A stretch of 64,000 nucleotides of DNA from Rhodoferax sp. (GTDB taxonomy: Bacteria; Pseudomonadota; Gammaproteobacteria; Burkholderiales; Burkholderiaceae_C). Positions 35,143-43,485 of the stretch are shown here, piece by piece. The position numbers and the translations under genes are program-made. Numbering within the stretch: the first letter of the stretch is position 1; each line of letters begins with the position of its first letter. Location of the stretch: NCBI GenBank assembly GCA_020048895.1, contig JAIFLV010000121.1, positions 1 through 64,000 on the forward strand. The letters run 5' to 3'. The notes under the pieces are model-generated. The model made no database searches. It saw nothing but the letters and a program-made list of their open reading frames with translations, and was not told the origin of the DNA.

Positions 35143-35544
35143 ATGGATATGCCACTTCGAACCGTTAGAAACAATATCGTTCAATCGATACGCGCCTTCA
35201 GGGTGCCAGATCTTCAGGAAGCTGCCCAAGGTTTGGGCCACCACTTCCTGTATGCCAATTTGGCCAATGCGCAAAGCAAACAGGACGTGCTCGACATGAT
35301 TGGCCAGCAGTTCATGCTGCCTGCCCATGTCGGCAAGAACTTTGATGCGCTGTACGACAGCCTGACCGACCCGGTGCACAAATCCGGACCACAACCTGGA
35401 TTCATCGCTGTACTCGAGCACATTCCGGCCAACGCCAAGTTCGACAAGGAAGCTCGCGAGCAGTTGCTCGACATCTTCCGCGACACCGCCGACTATTGGG
35501 GAGACCGGAAGATACCGTTCCGATGCTTCTATTCTTTTCTGTAG
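35143..35544 (+). CDS. Barstar-family ribonuclease inhibitor
   Basis: A 133-residue cytoplasmic protein with the barstar fold elements HHFLYANLANAQSKQDVLDM, the key FMLPAHVGKNFDALYDSLTD segment that plugs RNase active sites, and GFIAVLEHI. It starts 36 bases after the ribonuclease gene; ATG at 35143 or 35149 are both possible. The pair protects the producing cell from its own nuclease before secretion. Confidence 0.93.
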   Translation: MDMPLRTVRNNIVQSIRAFRVPDLQEAAQGLGHHFLYANLANAQSKQDVLDMIGQQFMLPAHVGKNFDALYDSLTDPVHKSGPQPGFIAVLEHIPANAKFDKEAREQLLDIFRDTADYWGDRKIPFRCFYSFL

Positions 35545-35744
35545 CCCGTTCTGCATCTACCAGCCAAGCAGAACGGGCGAACGAGGCAAACAGCACATCG
35601 ACAGGTACCGAAGCGCAAGTGGTCGGCGACCTCATGACCGAAAGCGGCGAGAAAATGCCGACCGACAAGTTACTCGATGTGTCCCCACTGGCGCTGCGCA
35701 TGAGCAGCCCATTCAACGCAGGTTACTGGCTAGCCGCGGCTTGA
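35523..35744 (+). CDS. Doubtful small protein after barstar
   Basis: A 73-codon open frame starting inside the barstar 3' end and ending where the family B repeat begins. The predicted protein starts MLLFFSVARSASTSQ and is rich in Ser, Thr, Ala and Glu. No family is recognised and no ribosome site is evident. It may be chance. Confidence 0.2.
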   Translation: MLLFFSVARSASTSQAERANEANSTSTGTEAQVVGDLMTESGEKMPTDKLLDVSPLALRMSSPFNAGYWLAAA

Positions 35745-35850
35745 GCCCCCACGCTCCGCCGCTGCGCGGGTCGCTGCCCCCCAGAGGGGGCTAATTCTCC
35801 CTCGTTTGAACCTCGCAGAGGGAAAACGACAGGGGGCGGCCCGGCGGAGA
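35738..35850. repeat. Family B GC-rich repeat, intergenic copy
   Basis: GCCCCCACGCTCCGCCGCTG is followed by GGGTCGCTGCCCCCCAGAGG, a variable middle, then GGGGGCGGCCCGGCGGAG. The same three blocks occur twice inside metX (53391-53510 and 53895-53990). The palindromic part CCCCCC..GGGGG can form a strong hairpin and may act as a terminator between the convergent barstar and ksgA units. With the doubtful 35523-35744 frame it fills the gap 35545-35899. Confidence 0.75.
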
Positions 35851-35899
35851 ATTGCGGTCCCGCCGACGACGAATGTGCTTATTCCTGTGCGAGAGAGCG

Positions 35900-36709
35900 T
35901 TAGTCATAGCCCTTGAGTTGCCGTGCCAGCGCGACGTATTCGGCGACGGGGACTTCTTCACCCCGACGTTGTACGTCGAACGTTCCACTGAACTTCTTTT
36001 CATCCAGCCATCGCCCGAGCGTATGGCGCAGCAGTTTGCGGCGCTGGCTGAAAGCCACCTGAACCAGTTCGCTCAGGAGCGCCACATTCACATCGGGTGG
36101 CGTGTCCAGCGGCACCATGCGCACCACGGCACTGTCGACCCGAGGGGGAGGATCAAAGCTCTCAGGTGGCACGAACAGCACGTTGTCCATGGCGTAGCGC
36201 CACTGCAGCATCACACTCAGACGACCAAAGTCTGAGGTGGCGGGCCGGGCCACCATGCGGTCGATCACTTCCTTCTGGAGCATGAAATGCTGGTCTTCGA
36301 TGGCATCGACCTGGCCGAGCAAGTGAAAAAGAATCGGCGTTGAAATGTTGTACGGCAGATTGCCGACCACGCGGAGCCTGGGACGAGCCGTTTCACTCGA
36401 CCTATCTGCTCCTTCTTTTATAGCTGCCTGCGCACAGTCAATAAGCCTAAAGTCTACTTTCAGCACATCAGATTCGATCACCGTGAGCTGTGTATGCGAC
36501 CGCAGGCGCTGTGCCAGATCGCGGTCCAGCTCAATCACCGTCAAGTGACCCAGGCGTTCCACCAGGGGCTGCGTCAGCGCCGCCAGTCCCGGGCCAATTT
36601 CCACCATGCGCTCACCCGCCCTGGGATCGATCTCGCGCACGATGGCATCGATGATGCCCCCATCCGTCAGAAAATGCTGCCCGAAGCGCTTGCGCGCAAT
36701 GTGCCTCAT
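35900..36709 (-). CDS. ksgA: 16S rRNA (A1518/A1519) dimethyltransferase
   Basis: A 269-residue SAM-dependent methyltransferase: [30 protein letters not shown] (SAM site), [30 protein letters not shown] with catalytic NLPY, and [12 protein letters not shown]. It dimethylates two adenines late in 30S assembly. Between DVLKVDF and RVVGNLPYN about 12 residues more than expected are present; that stretch ([20 protein letters not shown]) coincides with a family A repeat. The start overlaps the surA stop by one base (TAATG). Confidence 0.95.
   Translation of the reverse strand: MRHIARKRFGQHFLTDGGIIDAIVREIDPRAGERMVEIGPGLAALTQPLVERLGHLTVIELDRDLAQRLRSHTQLTVIESDVLKVDFRLIDCAQAAIKEGADRSSETARPRLRVVGNLPYNISTPILFHLLGQVDAIEDQHFMLQKEVIDRMVARPATSDFGRLSVMLQWRYAMDNVLFVPPESFDPPPRVDSAVVRMVPLDTPPDVNVALLSELVQVAFSQRRKLLRHTLGRWLDEKKFSGTFDVQRRGEEVPVAEYVALARQLKGYD
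36403..36456. repeat. Family A repeat inserted in frame in ksgA
   Basis: On the minus strand the copy reads GGCTTATTGACTGTGCGCAG then GCAGCTATAAAAGAAGGAGC, matching the GCGnnnGCAGCTATnAAAA..GAGC core of the intergenic copies. It is wholly inside the ksgA reading frame and encodes the extra segment between the acidic motif and the NLPY motif, without breaking the frame. Confidence 0.7.
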
Positions 36710-38013
36710 TAAGGCGAATCGCGCAACTCGACAAAGGCGCGCTCACGCACCTCCCGTGCCCAGGTGGCAAAGGCCTCCTCGTAACGCATGTCCCGCAACT
36801 GGTTGCGTACGATTTCGCGCACCTCCTTCGGACTCAGGTCCACACGGCGGCGTTCGACCATCTGAATCAGGTGCACTCCAAAGCGGCTGGTGACCGGGTT
36901 GCTGATCTGTCCTTCCGCGAGTCGGTTCATCACCTCTTCAAACTCAGGCACAAACATCCCCGGTGTGGCCCAGCCCAGATCGCCACCTTGGGCTGCACTG
37001 CCATCCTGGGAGTACTGCATCGCGACTGCCTGGAAGGTGGCGGCCCCCGTCTCGATGCGTCGCTTGTAGTCCACCAAGCGCTCATTGGCTTGCGCCGGCG
37101 TCACCTGGGCAGAAGGACGCAGCAGAATGTGCCGCGCACGGCTTTGCGCCACCGACTGGGTATAGACCGTGGGTGCCCGCTTTTCAATCACCTTCAATAT
37201 GTGGAACCCGGCACCGGTGCGCACAATGTCAGATACCTCGCCGACACCCAGACTCTGCGTTGCATTGACGAATGCAGGTGGATAGCGGTCAGCGCGACGC
37301 AGACCCAACTGTCCGCCATTGGTGCGATCCGACGCGGACACTTCGAGCAGCAACTTGTCAAAACCTTCACCCGCACGAATCCGATCAAGTACTGCTTTGG
37401 CTTTGACGTAAATACCCGCCGCTTGCTCGGCACTGGCTTTTTCTGACACCGCCACCAGTATCTGTGCCAGGTTAATGTCCTGCGCAAAGGGATCCGCGTT
37501 TTCGGCCAATCGCTCTGCCATGGTGCGCTCGACGTCAGCATCGGAAACTCGAATTCGCGACTCCACCTCGCGCTCGTGCAATCGCGACAGCGTCAACTGG
37601 TCCCGCAACTGGGCCCGAAAGCGCTGCGGATTGAGCCCTTCTTTGGTCACGCGACGCCGCAGTTCGGCAACATCAATCTGGTTCTGCTGCGCCACCGTCT
37701 GCTCCGCCTGGTCCACCGCCGCATCGTCGATGCGAATGCCGGTCTCGCGCGCCTGGTGCAATTGGGCTTTGTCATTGATGAGACGATCGAGCACCTGAGT
37801 GCGCAGCGTTGCCGTAGTGGGAACGGGCTGGCGCTGTTGGTTCAACTGCTGGGTGACGCGCTGCACCTCGGCATTGACCTCGCTGTTGGTGATCGGCTCG
37901 GAGTTGACCACAGCAACGATGTGATCGGCCGGTCGTGCCGACTGGGCCAACACCGGGGTAATGCAATTCAGGCCAAGGCAGGCCAGGGCGGGTGCCCACA
38001 TTCGAAATTTCAT
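36709..38013 (-). CDS. surA: Periplasmic chaperone / peptidyl-prolyl isomerase SurA
   Basis: A 434-residue exported protein with a signal peptide, an N-terminal SurA domain ([18 protein letters not shown]), and two parvulin domains (first near [23 protein letters not shown], second near [29 protein letters not shown]). It escorts outer-membrane proteins, including LptD, through the periplasm. It lies six bases after lptD and directly before ksgA. In E. coli pdxA lies between surA and ksgA; here it is absent. Confidence 0.95.
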   Translation of the reverse strand: MKFRMWAPALACLGLNCITPVLAQSARPADHIVAVVNSEPITNSEVNAEVQRVTQQLNQQRQPVPTTATLRTQVLDRLINDKAQLHQARETGIRIDDAAVDQAEQTVAQQNQIDVAELRRRVTKEGLNPQRFRAQLRDQLTLSRLHEREVESRIRVSDADVERTMAERLAENADPFAQDINLAQILVAVSEKASAEQAAGIYVKAKAVLDRIRAGEGFDKLLLEVSASDRTNGGQLGLRRADRYPPAFVNATQSLGVGEVSDIVRTGAGFHILKVIEKRAPTVYTQSVAQSRARHILLRPSAQVTPAQANERLVDYKRRIETGAATFQAVAMQYSQDGSAAQGGDLGWATPGMFVPEFEEVMNRLAEGQISNPVTSRFGVHLIQMVERRRVDLSPKEVREIVRNQLRDMRYEEAFATWAREVRERAFVELRDSP

Positions 38014-38019
38014 AATGGC

Positions 38020-40395
38020 TCAATCGTAATTGCTAAAGCGGCTCCACGATTCGCTGGATTCCCGCAGGTTCTGGTAGCGTGAAATATTTTGCGTCAATGT
38101 TCGTTGTGGACTAAACCCCAAGCCCAGCCGCGTAAAGCCGACAAACTCCAACTGGAACATAAAGCGTTGCGTCGCCGTCGACTCACTGGTTTGGACGCGC
38201 TCCAGCACCGCCCGTGCCAGCCAACAGCCCGCATCGTACTCGACCCCCAGCACTGAGTCGACCAGGCGACGCTCGCTCACGCTGTAGTTGAGCCGCCCCA
38301 CTCCGTAATAGCGGCCCTCGCCCTGCCCACGCCCTGCGCCCAGGTCACGGCCGCGATCGCCCCACAGATCGTTCAGCGGCCACTGCCAGCTGACATCGAG
38401 CTGCTCGCTCAGATCGCGCTGAAAACGGTAGGCTGCGTTGAAAACACGGTAGTTCCCCGGGCTGTAGCGCCCGCCTATGGTCGAGCGCACCGACCGATCG
38501 GTCTTGGCGTTGTACTGCACGGTGGCGTCGAGCATCCATTGCCGCTGCAGGTCCACCGAAGCCCCGAGCAGGATGTCGCTCACGCCCGCTGCCTCGGTCG
38601 CAATGCCCGGTGCCAGCGTCACTTGCTGCTCCTCAAAGCGCAACCGCTGAGCCACCCCGAAACGCGCCAGCTGGGCGCCGCTATCGGCGTCAAGGAATCG
38701 CGTGGTCAACCCCAGGGTCAGCAGGTTGTTATCAGAGATCTTGTCGTGCCCGACAAAGGAATTCTCTGTGTAGATCGTTGCGAAGTTGAAGTCGTTGCGG
38801 GCGGTATCGTAATTGGGCAGCAGGCTTTGGTCACGGTAAGGCGTGTAGACGTAAAACGCCCGTGGCTCCAGCGTCTGCACCAGATTTCGCCCAGCGAACA
38901 CGGTATCGCGCTCAAACACCAGACCGCTGTCCAGGCTGATACTGGGAACCACCCGGCTGTCGGACCGGGCGCTACCTGCGAGCGCTGCATCAAACTGGTA
39001 GCCACTCGCATGCAGTTGCAGCTTGGGGGTGATAAAGTCGGCCGGTGCCAACCAGGGGCGGCTGAGTTGCACCACTGCCAGGCCGCGCTGTGCGTTGGGT
39101 TGCAGCGTGCGCTCGCGATCCGCCTCGAACTGCGTGAGATCGCCATCGAGCGACCAGTCCAGCCCCAGCACGTTGGTCTGTGCATAGCGGGCACTGAATT
39201 GCGGTGCGCGGTCGTAGGGCGGAACAATGGGCGCGGTGACGTCCTGCAGGGTCTGCCACCGCAGTACCCGCATTCCCGTGGAGAGGGCACCACGGCTCCA
39301 GGAAAGGTTGACATCGTTGGGCAACAGGCGCTGCGTGAGCGACGGACTGGTGCGAGTGAAATCGCGCCAGTAGTTGTCGTCACTGACCCGATTGACATTG
39401 ACGGATAGTCCAACATCACCAATCGCAGACACGCCCGTAGCCACGTTACCGGCATGGGTGTAAGCCAGCCCCCACCGGTCCGCCGCGCGCAGGCGGTCTG
39501 CCGGCATATAGGCACCGCGCACGATGCCGTTGTAGCGTGGCTCCAGATAACGGAACTCCACGCCCAGGTCCACGCCGCGGTCTGTCATGAGGGTAGGCGT
39601 CAGCGTGGCATCCCGGTTGGGCGCAATGTTCCAGTAGTAGGGCAGCGCCACCTCGACACCGTTGTAATTGTCAACCCCGATCGTGGGCGGCAGCAGCCCC
39701 GACTTGCGCCTGTCCGAGAGCGGAAAGCTGATGGCCGGCACCGGCAGTATGGGCACGCCCTTGAAACTCAACACCGCGCCGGTAGCGACACCCACATCTT
39801 CTTCGGTGTCCATGCTGATGTTTGTCGCACGCAAAATCCAGTCCGGCATCCAGTCCGGCCCGGGACGTCGCCGACAGGTGGTGTAGCTGGCGTTATGCAC
39901 CACGGTACGTGTCTTGTCCAGAAATTCGGCGCGGTCGGCCTGCCCGTGGGCCTCGTTTTGCAAAAAGCGGTAACGCGGCTCGTTAAAGAAACCCTCGAAG
40001 GCCTCCACCTTGAGTTCCAGCAAAGGACCTTCGTAGACATTGCCTGAGCGGTTGATGCGCACATTCCCGGTTGCCTTGGCCAAATCGCGCGACTGGTCGT
40101 ACTCCAGCCGGTCCGCGCGGATGACCGTGTCGGACTTGCGCAGTTCAGCGTTGCCCTCGATCACCGTCTCCAGATCCGGGCTGCCCGACATGCGGTTGCC
40201 CTGCAGAAAGACCGGAACGCCCTGCTTGGGCGGCATTTGTTCCTGCAAGCTGCTGCTGGGCTTGAGGGCCAAACCACCCGCATGGGTCTGGGCTATGAGC
40301 GGCGTACATCCCATGGCCAGCAGCAAGCCAAGGGCTGGGCAAAAAGCCGTGGGCGTGCGCAGATATGGCATGAGGGATGAAACGGCAGACTCCAT
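38020..40395 (-). CDS. lptD: LPS-assembly outer-membrane protein LptD
   Basis: A 791-residue protein with a signal sequence (CPALGLLLAMGCTPLIAQ), an OstA/LptA-like beta-jellyroll (VIEGNAELRKSDTVIRADRLEYDQ, GNVRINRSGNVYEGP), the paired cysteine region ASYTTCRRR, and a long C-terminal barrel ending with GFSPQRTLTQNISRYQNL. It inserts lipopolysaccharide into the outer leaflet. A start at 40371 (MPYLRTP) is an alternative. It is divergent from the AmgK-like gene by 62 bases. Confidence 0.95.
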   Translation of the reverse strand: MESAVSSLMPYLRTPTAFCPALGLLLAMGCTPLIAQTHAGGLALKPSSSLQEQMPPKQGVPVFLQGNRMSGSPDLETVIEGNAELRKSDTVIRADRLEYDQSRDLAKATGNVRINRSGNVYEGPLLELKVEAFEGFFNEPRYRFLQNEAHGQADRAEFLDKTRTVVHNASYTTCRRRPGPDWMPDWILRATNISMDTEEDVGVATGAVLSFKGVPILPVPAISFPLSDRRKSGLLPPTIGVDNYNGVEVALPYYWNIAPNRDATLTPTLMTDRGVDLGVEFRYLEPRYNGIVRGAYMPADRLRAADRWGLAYTHAGNVATGVSAIGDVGLSVNVNRVSDDNYWRDFTRTSPSLTQRLLPNDVNLSWSRGALSTGMRVLRWQTLQDVTAPIVPPYDRAPQFSARYAQTNVLGLDWSLDGDLTQFEADRERTLQPNAQRGLAVVQLSRPWLAPADFITPKLQLHASGYQFDAALAGSARSDSRVVPSISLDSGLVFERDTVFAGRNLVQTLEPRAFYVYTPYRDQSLLPNYDTARNDFNFATIYTENSFVGHDKISDNNLLTLGLTTRFLDADSGAQLARFGVAQRLRFEEQQVTLAPGIATEAAGVSDILLGASVDLQRQWMLDATVQYNAKTDRSVRSTIGGRYSPGNYRVFNAAYRFQRDLSEQLDVSWQWPLNDLWGDRGRDLGAGRGQGEGRYYGVGRLNYSVSERRLVDSVLGVEYDAGCWLARAVLERVQTSESTATQRFMFQLEFVGFTRLGLGFSPQRTLTQNISRYQNLRESSESWSRFSNYD

Positions 40396-40457
40396 CGCGA
40401 GGGAAGGTGGTTGTCGACAACCCGCAACAGAGGCGGGCTTTGTAGAATGGATTATCC

Positions 40458-41219
40458 ATGAGCCTCACGCCACCCACCGTATCCACAAGCGCTGCAGAGC
40501 GCACCTTGCTGCAAGCCATCGACCCGAAGGGTCCACCGCCCCTGGACCACTACTTGCAGATGGTGGATGCCCTGGTGCAATGGCAGCAAGTGCCCCTGAC
40601 CGGCGAAGCACCGCGATACGACGCAGCGATGGTTGAGGCTGAGCTGGCACTTTTCCCGCAGTGGTACATCGCCGGGCACCGACAGCGCGTCCTCGTCAGC
40701 AGCGATCGCAAGGTGCTTGACGGTGCATTTGCCGCCTTGTTGGCCCAACATCTGGCCTGCCCCCTGGTGCCTGTGCACCACGCTTTCAGCCCGGACGGTC
40801 TCCCCTTTCCTCTGGTAGCGCCGAAACCCGAGCGCACGTTGCTGGGGCCGGTGGGCTACGACATCGCCTGCCTGACGCGCGCACCCTTCGTGCAATGGGA
40901 AGAAGATTTCTGTCTGGATGTGACGGTCCGCTACTGGGAACGGGCACGCAAGGCGGGCCTGCCGGTGGACCACGACTTTGGTGCGTTTTACCGCAGTGTC
41001 GAGTGGCTGGGCCTGCAGCGCCACTTGATGCTGGCCGGCGATTTTGCGCGACGCACGCTGGAAGGCTGTGGACCACACTTCCTGGCCGAAACACCACGCT
41101 TGGTGGCTTATATGGTGGCCACCTGCCAGCGTTACCGTGAGCTCCAGCCCCTGTTGCGCTTGATCGAACAACTGGAAGGGTTCGCTGCGCCAACCGCTTT
41201 CAGCTTCGGGCGCATATGA
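40458..41219 (+). CDS. AmgK-like pseudokinase, truncated and lacking catalytic residues
   Basis: A 253-residue protein. The C-terminal half clearly matches AmgK-type sugar kinases: GPVGYDIACL, QWEEDFCLDVTVRYWERARK, DFGAFYRSVEWLGLQRHLML and CQRYREL. The catalytic block is broken: HRDF is HHAF, the following N is missing, and the DFQDA metal motif before GPVGYDI is gone. The N-terminal ATP lobe is also about 90 residues short. The start at 40458 lies at the position where amgK normally faces lptD, but murU is not next. Kinase activity is unlikely; a scaffold role or decay are options. Confidence 0.75.
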   Translation: MSLTPPTVSTSAAERTLLQAIDPKGPPPLDHYLQMVDALVQWQQVPLTGEAPRYDAAMVEAELALFPQWYIAGHRQRVLVSSDRKVLDGAFAALLAQHLACPLVPVHHAFSPDGLPFPLVAPKPERTLLGPVGYDIACLTRAPFVQWEEDFCLDVTVRYWERARKAGLPVDHDFGAFYRSVEWLGLQRHLMLAGDFARRTLEGCGPHFLAETPRLVAYMVATCQRYRELQPLLRLIEQLEGFAAPTAFSFGRI

Positions 41220-41224
41220 AAGAA

Positions 41225-41280
41225 GTGCCTCTAGCGCCCGTCCAGTATGCGTAGGCAGCTTCCATATTGATAGCAAATCG
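41225..41280. repeat. Family A repeat between the AmgK-like gene and rsmE
   Basis: GCCTCTAGCGCCCGTCCAGT is followed by ATGCGTAGGCAGCTTCCATA and TTGATAGCAAA. It is a near-complete family A element. It starts right after the pseudokinase stop and ends a few bases before the rsmE start, so it fills the whole intergenic space. Confidence 0.75.
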
Positions 41281-41284
41281 CATC

Positions 41285-42031
41285 ATGCCGCGCTTTTTTT
41301 GTCCCGCAATTCTGGCCACCGGCGCCACGCTGGAGTTGCCTGCGGGCGCTGCGCGGCATGTGCAGGTGTTGCGCCTGCAGCCAGGCGACAGCATCACGTT
41401 GTTCAATGGGGGCTGGTCTGAGGCGGCGACCGGTGGTGAATTTGACGCCACCATCACGCGCATGGGGCGCAGCGATGTTGAAGTGCTGGTGGGCCAGCAC
41501 CAAGCGGTCGAACGCGAGATGGCACGCCGGGTTCATCTGGCGGTGGGCATGCCCGCCAACGACCGCATGGATTGGCTGGTCGAAAAGGCCACCGAACTTG
41601 GGGTGGTGAGCATTCAGCCGCTGATGACCGAACGCAGCGTGTTGCGTCTGGCGGGCGAGCGGGCCGAGAAAAAGGTGTCGCACTGGCAAAGCATTGCGAT
41701 TGCTGCCTGCGAGCAATGCGGCGGCAATCAGGTGCCGCGCGTCCGCCCGGTGCACAGCCTGGCCAGTTGGCTGGCCACACTGGACAAAGCTGAACCCGCC
41801 GGACGCTGGTTGCTGTCGCTGCGCGAGACCGCTCTGACCTTGCACCAACGCATGGTGCAGGACGAAGTCGCAAGCGTCACATTTCTTTCCGGTCCTGAAG
41901 GTGGTTTCAGCAGCAGTGAAGAAAACTCCGCGTTTGCTTGCGGCTTTGCGGCGACCCAACTCGGCGCGCGGGTGCTGCGCGCCGAAACCGCCGCTCTGGC
42001 AGCACTGGCCGCGCTGTCGGTCGGCGGCTAG
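41285..42031 (+). CDS. rsmE: 16S rRNA (uracil-1498-N3)-methyltransferase
   Basis: A 248-residue SPOUT methyltransferase: MPRFFCPAIL start, HVQVLRLQPGD and FNGGW in the PUA-like domain, VEKATELGV, and the knot motifs SGPEGGFSSSEE and GARVLRAETAALAALAAL. It methylates U1498 of 16S rRNA. The start at 41285 is preferred over 41267, which lies in the repeat. Confidence 0.95.
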   Translation: MPRFFCPAILATGATLELPAGAARHVQVLRLQPGDSITLFNGGWSEAATGGEFDATITRMGRSDVEVLVGQHQAVEREMARRVHLAVGMPANDRMDWLVEKATELGVVSIQPLMTERSVLRLAGERAEKKVSHWQSIAIAACEQCGGNQVPRVRPVHSLASWLATLDKAEPAGRWLLSLRETALTLHQRMVQDEVASVTFLSGPEGGFSSSEENSAFACGFAATQLGARVLRAETAALAALAALSVGG

Positions 42032-42135
42032 AAAGCACCCGCGCGTCAGGGTTTATCCGTGGGGCCGTAGGTGCCCAAAACCTGCGCACCCGGGCATACT
42101 ACGGTCCAAGCACCCCCACAGTTGAGGAGACCCCT

Positions 42136-43416
42136 TTGATATCCGAATCCACGCGCAACGCTCTGGTTGCCAGCGGACTTGGCACGCTTATGCGCGGTGC
42201 CGGTCTGGTGACCCGTTTCATCCCCATTCCCCAACCGACGCTACTGGTCGGCCCAGGCTCCAGCGGCCGCCTCGGACAGTCTGTGGCCGGTATGGGACAC
42301 AGCAAGATCCTGATCGTCACCGACAGCATCATCTCCAAACTGGGGTTGCTCAATGACCTGACCGACGCGCTGACCGCCGGTGGAGCCGAGTTTGTGGTGT
42401 TTGACGAAATCACCCCCGACGCACCTATTCCGCTGATCGAAAAAGGGATTGACTTCTACCGCGCCAACGGGTGCGATGCCATCGTGGCTTTTGGCGGCGG
42501 CTCCAGCATGGATGCCTCCAAGGCCATCGCCGTGGCAGTCGCCAACAACAAGCCGCTGCGCCAGTTGGCAGGCTACTTCAAGGGCTTGCGCGCGCCGGTC
42601 AAGATTTACGCTGTGCCCACCACTGCCGGCACCGGGTCTGAGGTGACGGTGGCCGCGGTGATTTCCGACCCCGAAAAGCACCGCAAACTGGTCATCGTCG
42701 ACCCGCGCATGGTGCCCAAGATGGCCGCACTCGACCCCACCCTGATGACCGGCCTGCCCCCGCACATCACTGCGGCCACCGGCATCGATGCGCTGACCCA
42801 CGCCATCGAAGCTTTTGTCGGCAACTGGACCACGCCCTATTCCGACGGCATGGCGTTGTCCGCTGTGGGTCTGATCTTCGAGAATTTGCGCACCTGCTAC
42901 ACCGATGGCAAGAACCTCGCAGCGCGCGAGAAAATGGCGCTGGCCTCCACCTACGCGGGTTTTGCCTTTACGCGCGCCAACGTGGGCTATGTGCATGCCA
43001 TTGCGCACCAGTTTGGCGGGCTCTACCACACGCCGCACGGCCTGGCCAATGCCATCATGCTGCCGTTGGTGCTCAAGTTCTCGGCCCCAGCCATTACCGA
43101 GCGCCTGGCGCTGCTGGCAGTACGGGCGAAGGTCGGCGCCGAAGACGAAGACAGCGACGTGCTGGCGCAGAAATTTCTCGACGCCGTGGACCAGCTCAAT
43201 GCCGATCTCGGCATTCCCACCACGCTGGCGGCGCTCAAAGAGTCCGACATTCCTGCCCTGGCCAAGGCGGCCTGCCGGGAAGCGCACACGGGTTATCCGG
43301 TGCCGCGCTACATGTCGCAGGAGGAATGCGAAGACCTGATCCGGCTGGCGCTGCCAAAAGCCGCCGCGCCCGAAACCAAACCCACCCCCAAACGGCGCAG
43401 CAAAAAGACCGTGTGA
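42136..43416 (+). CDS. Iron-containing alcohol dehydrogenase
   Basis: A 426-residue group III dehydrogenase. The start is TTG at 42136, six bases after GAGGAG; no ATG lies near. Seen: FGGGSSMDASKAIAV (nucleotide site), PTTAGTGSEVT, GIDALTHAIEAF, and the metal ligands in HAIAHQFGGLYHTPHGLANA. It ends with a basic tail (TPKRRSKKTV). The next gene encodes an acyl-ACP-reductase-like protein 69 bases on, so the physiological substrate may be a long-chain aldehyde. Confidence 0.92.
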   Translation: MISESTRNALVASGLGTLMRGAGLVTRFIPIPQPTLLVGPGSSGRLGQSVAGMGHSKILIVTDSIISKLGLLNDLTDALTAGGAEFVVFDEITPDAPIPLIEKGIDFYRANGCDAIVAFGGGSSMDASKAIAVAVANNKPLRQLAGYFKGLRAPVKIYAVPTTAGTGSEVTVAAVISDPEKHRKLVIVDPRMVPKMAALDPTLMTGLPPHITAATGIDALTHAIEAFVGNWTTPYSDGMALSAVGLIFENLRTCYTDGKNLAAREKMALASTYAGFAFTRANVGYVHAIAHQFGGLYHTPHGLANAIMLPLVLKFSAPAITERLALLAVRAKVGAEDEDSDVLAQKFLDAVDQLNADLGIPTTLAALKESDIPALAKAACREAHTGYPVPRYMSQEECEDLIRLALPKAAAPETKPTPKRRSKKTV

Positions 43417-43421
43417 ACGAT

Positions 43422-43438
43422 ACGCTGTTAGGCAGCGT
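43422..43438 (+). other. Intercistronic stem-loop
   Basis: ACGCTG and CAGCGT pair around a five-base loop between the dehydrogenase and the reductase-like gene. There is no proper U-run, so it is more likely an mRNA processing or partial attenuation element than a strong terminator. Confidence 0.4.
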
Positions 43439-43485
43439 TTCAGTGTTGGCACAACCAGAATGAAATATTTGCAGGAGCATTTGCA

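Noticed and set aside
43448-43465. Possible sigma-54 promoter (TTGGCACAACCAGAATG) before the reductase-like gene
   Set aside because: The -24 part is good, but there is no GC at the -12 position with correct spacing. The nearby ADH gene and short gap make co-transcription more likely.
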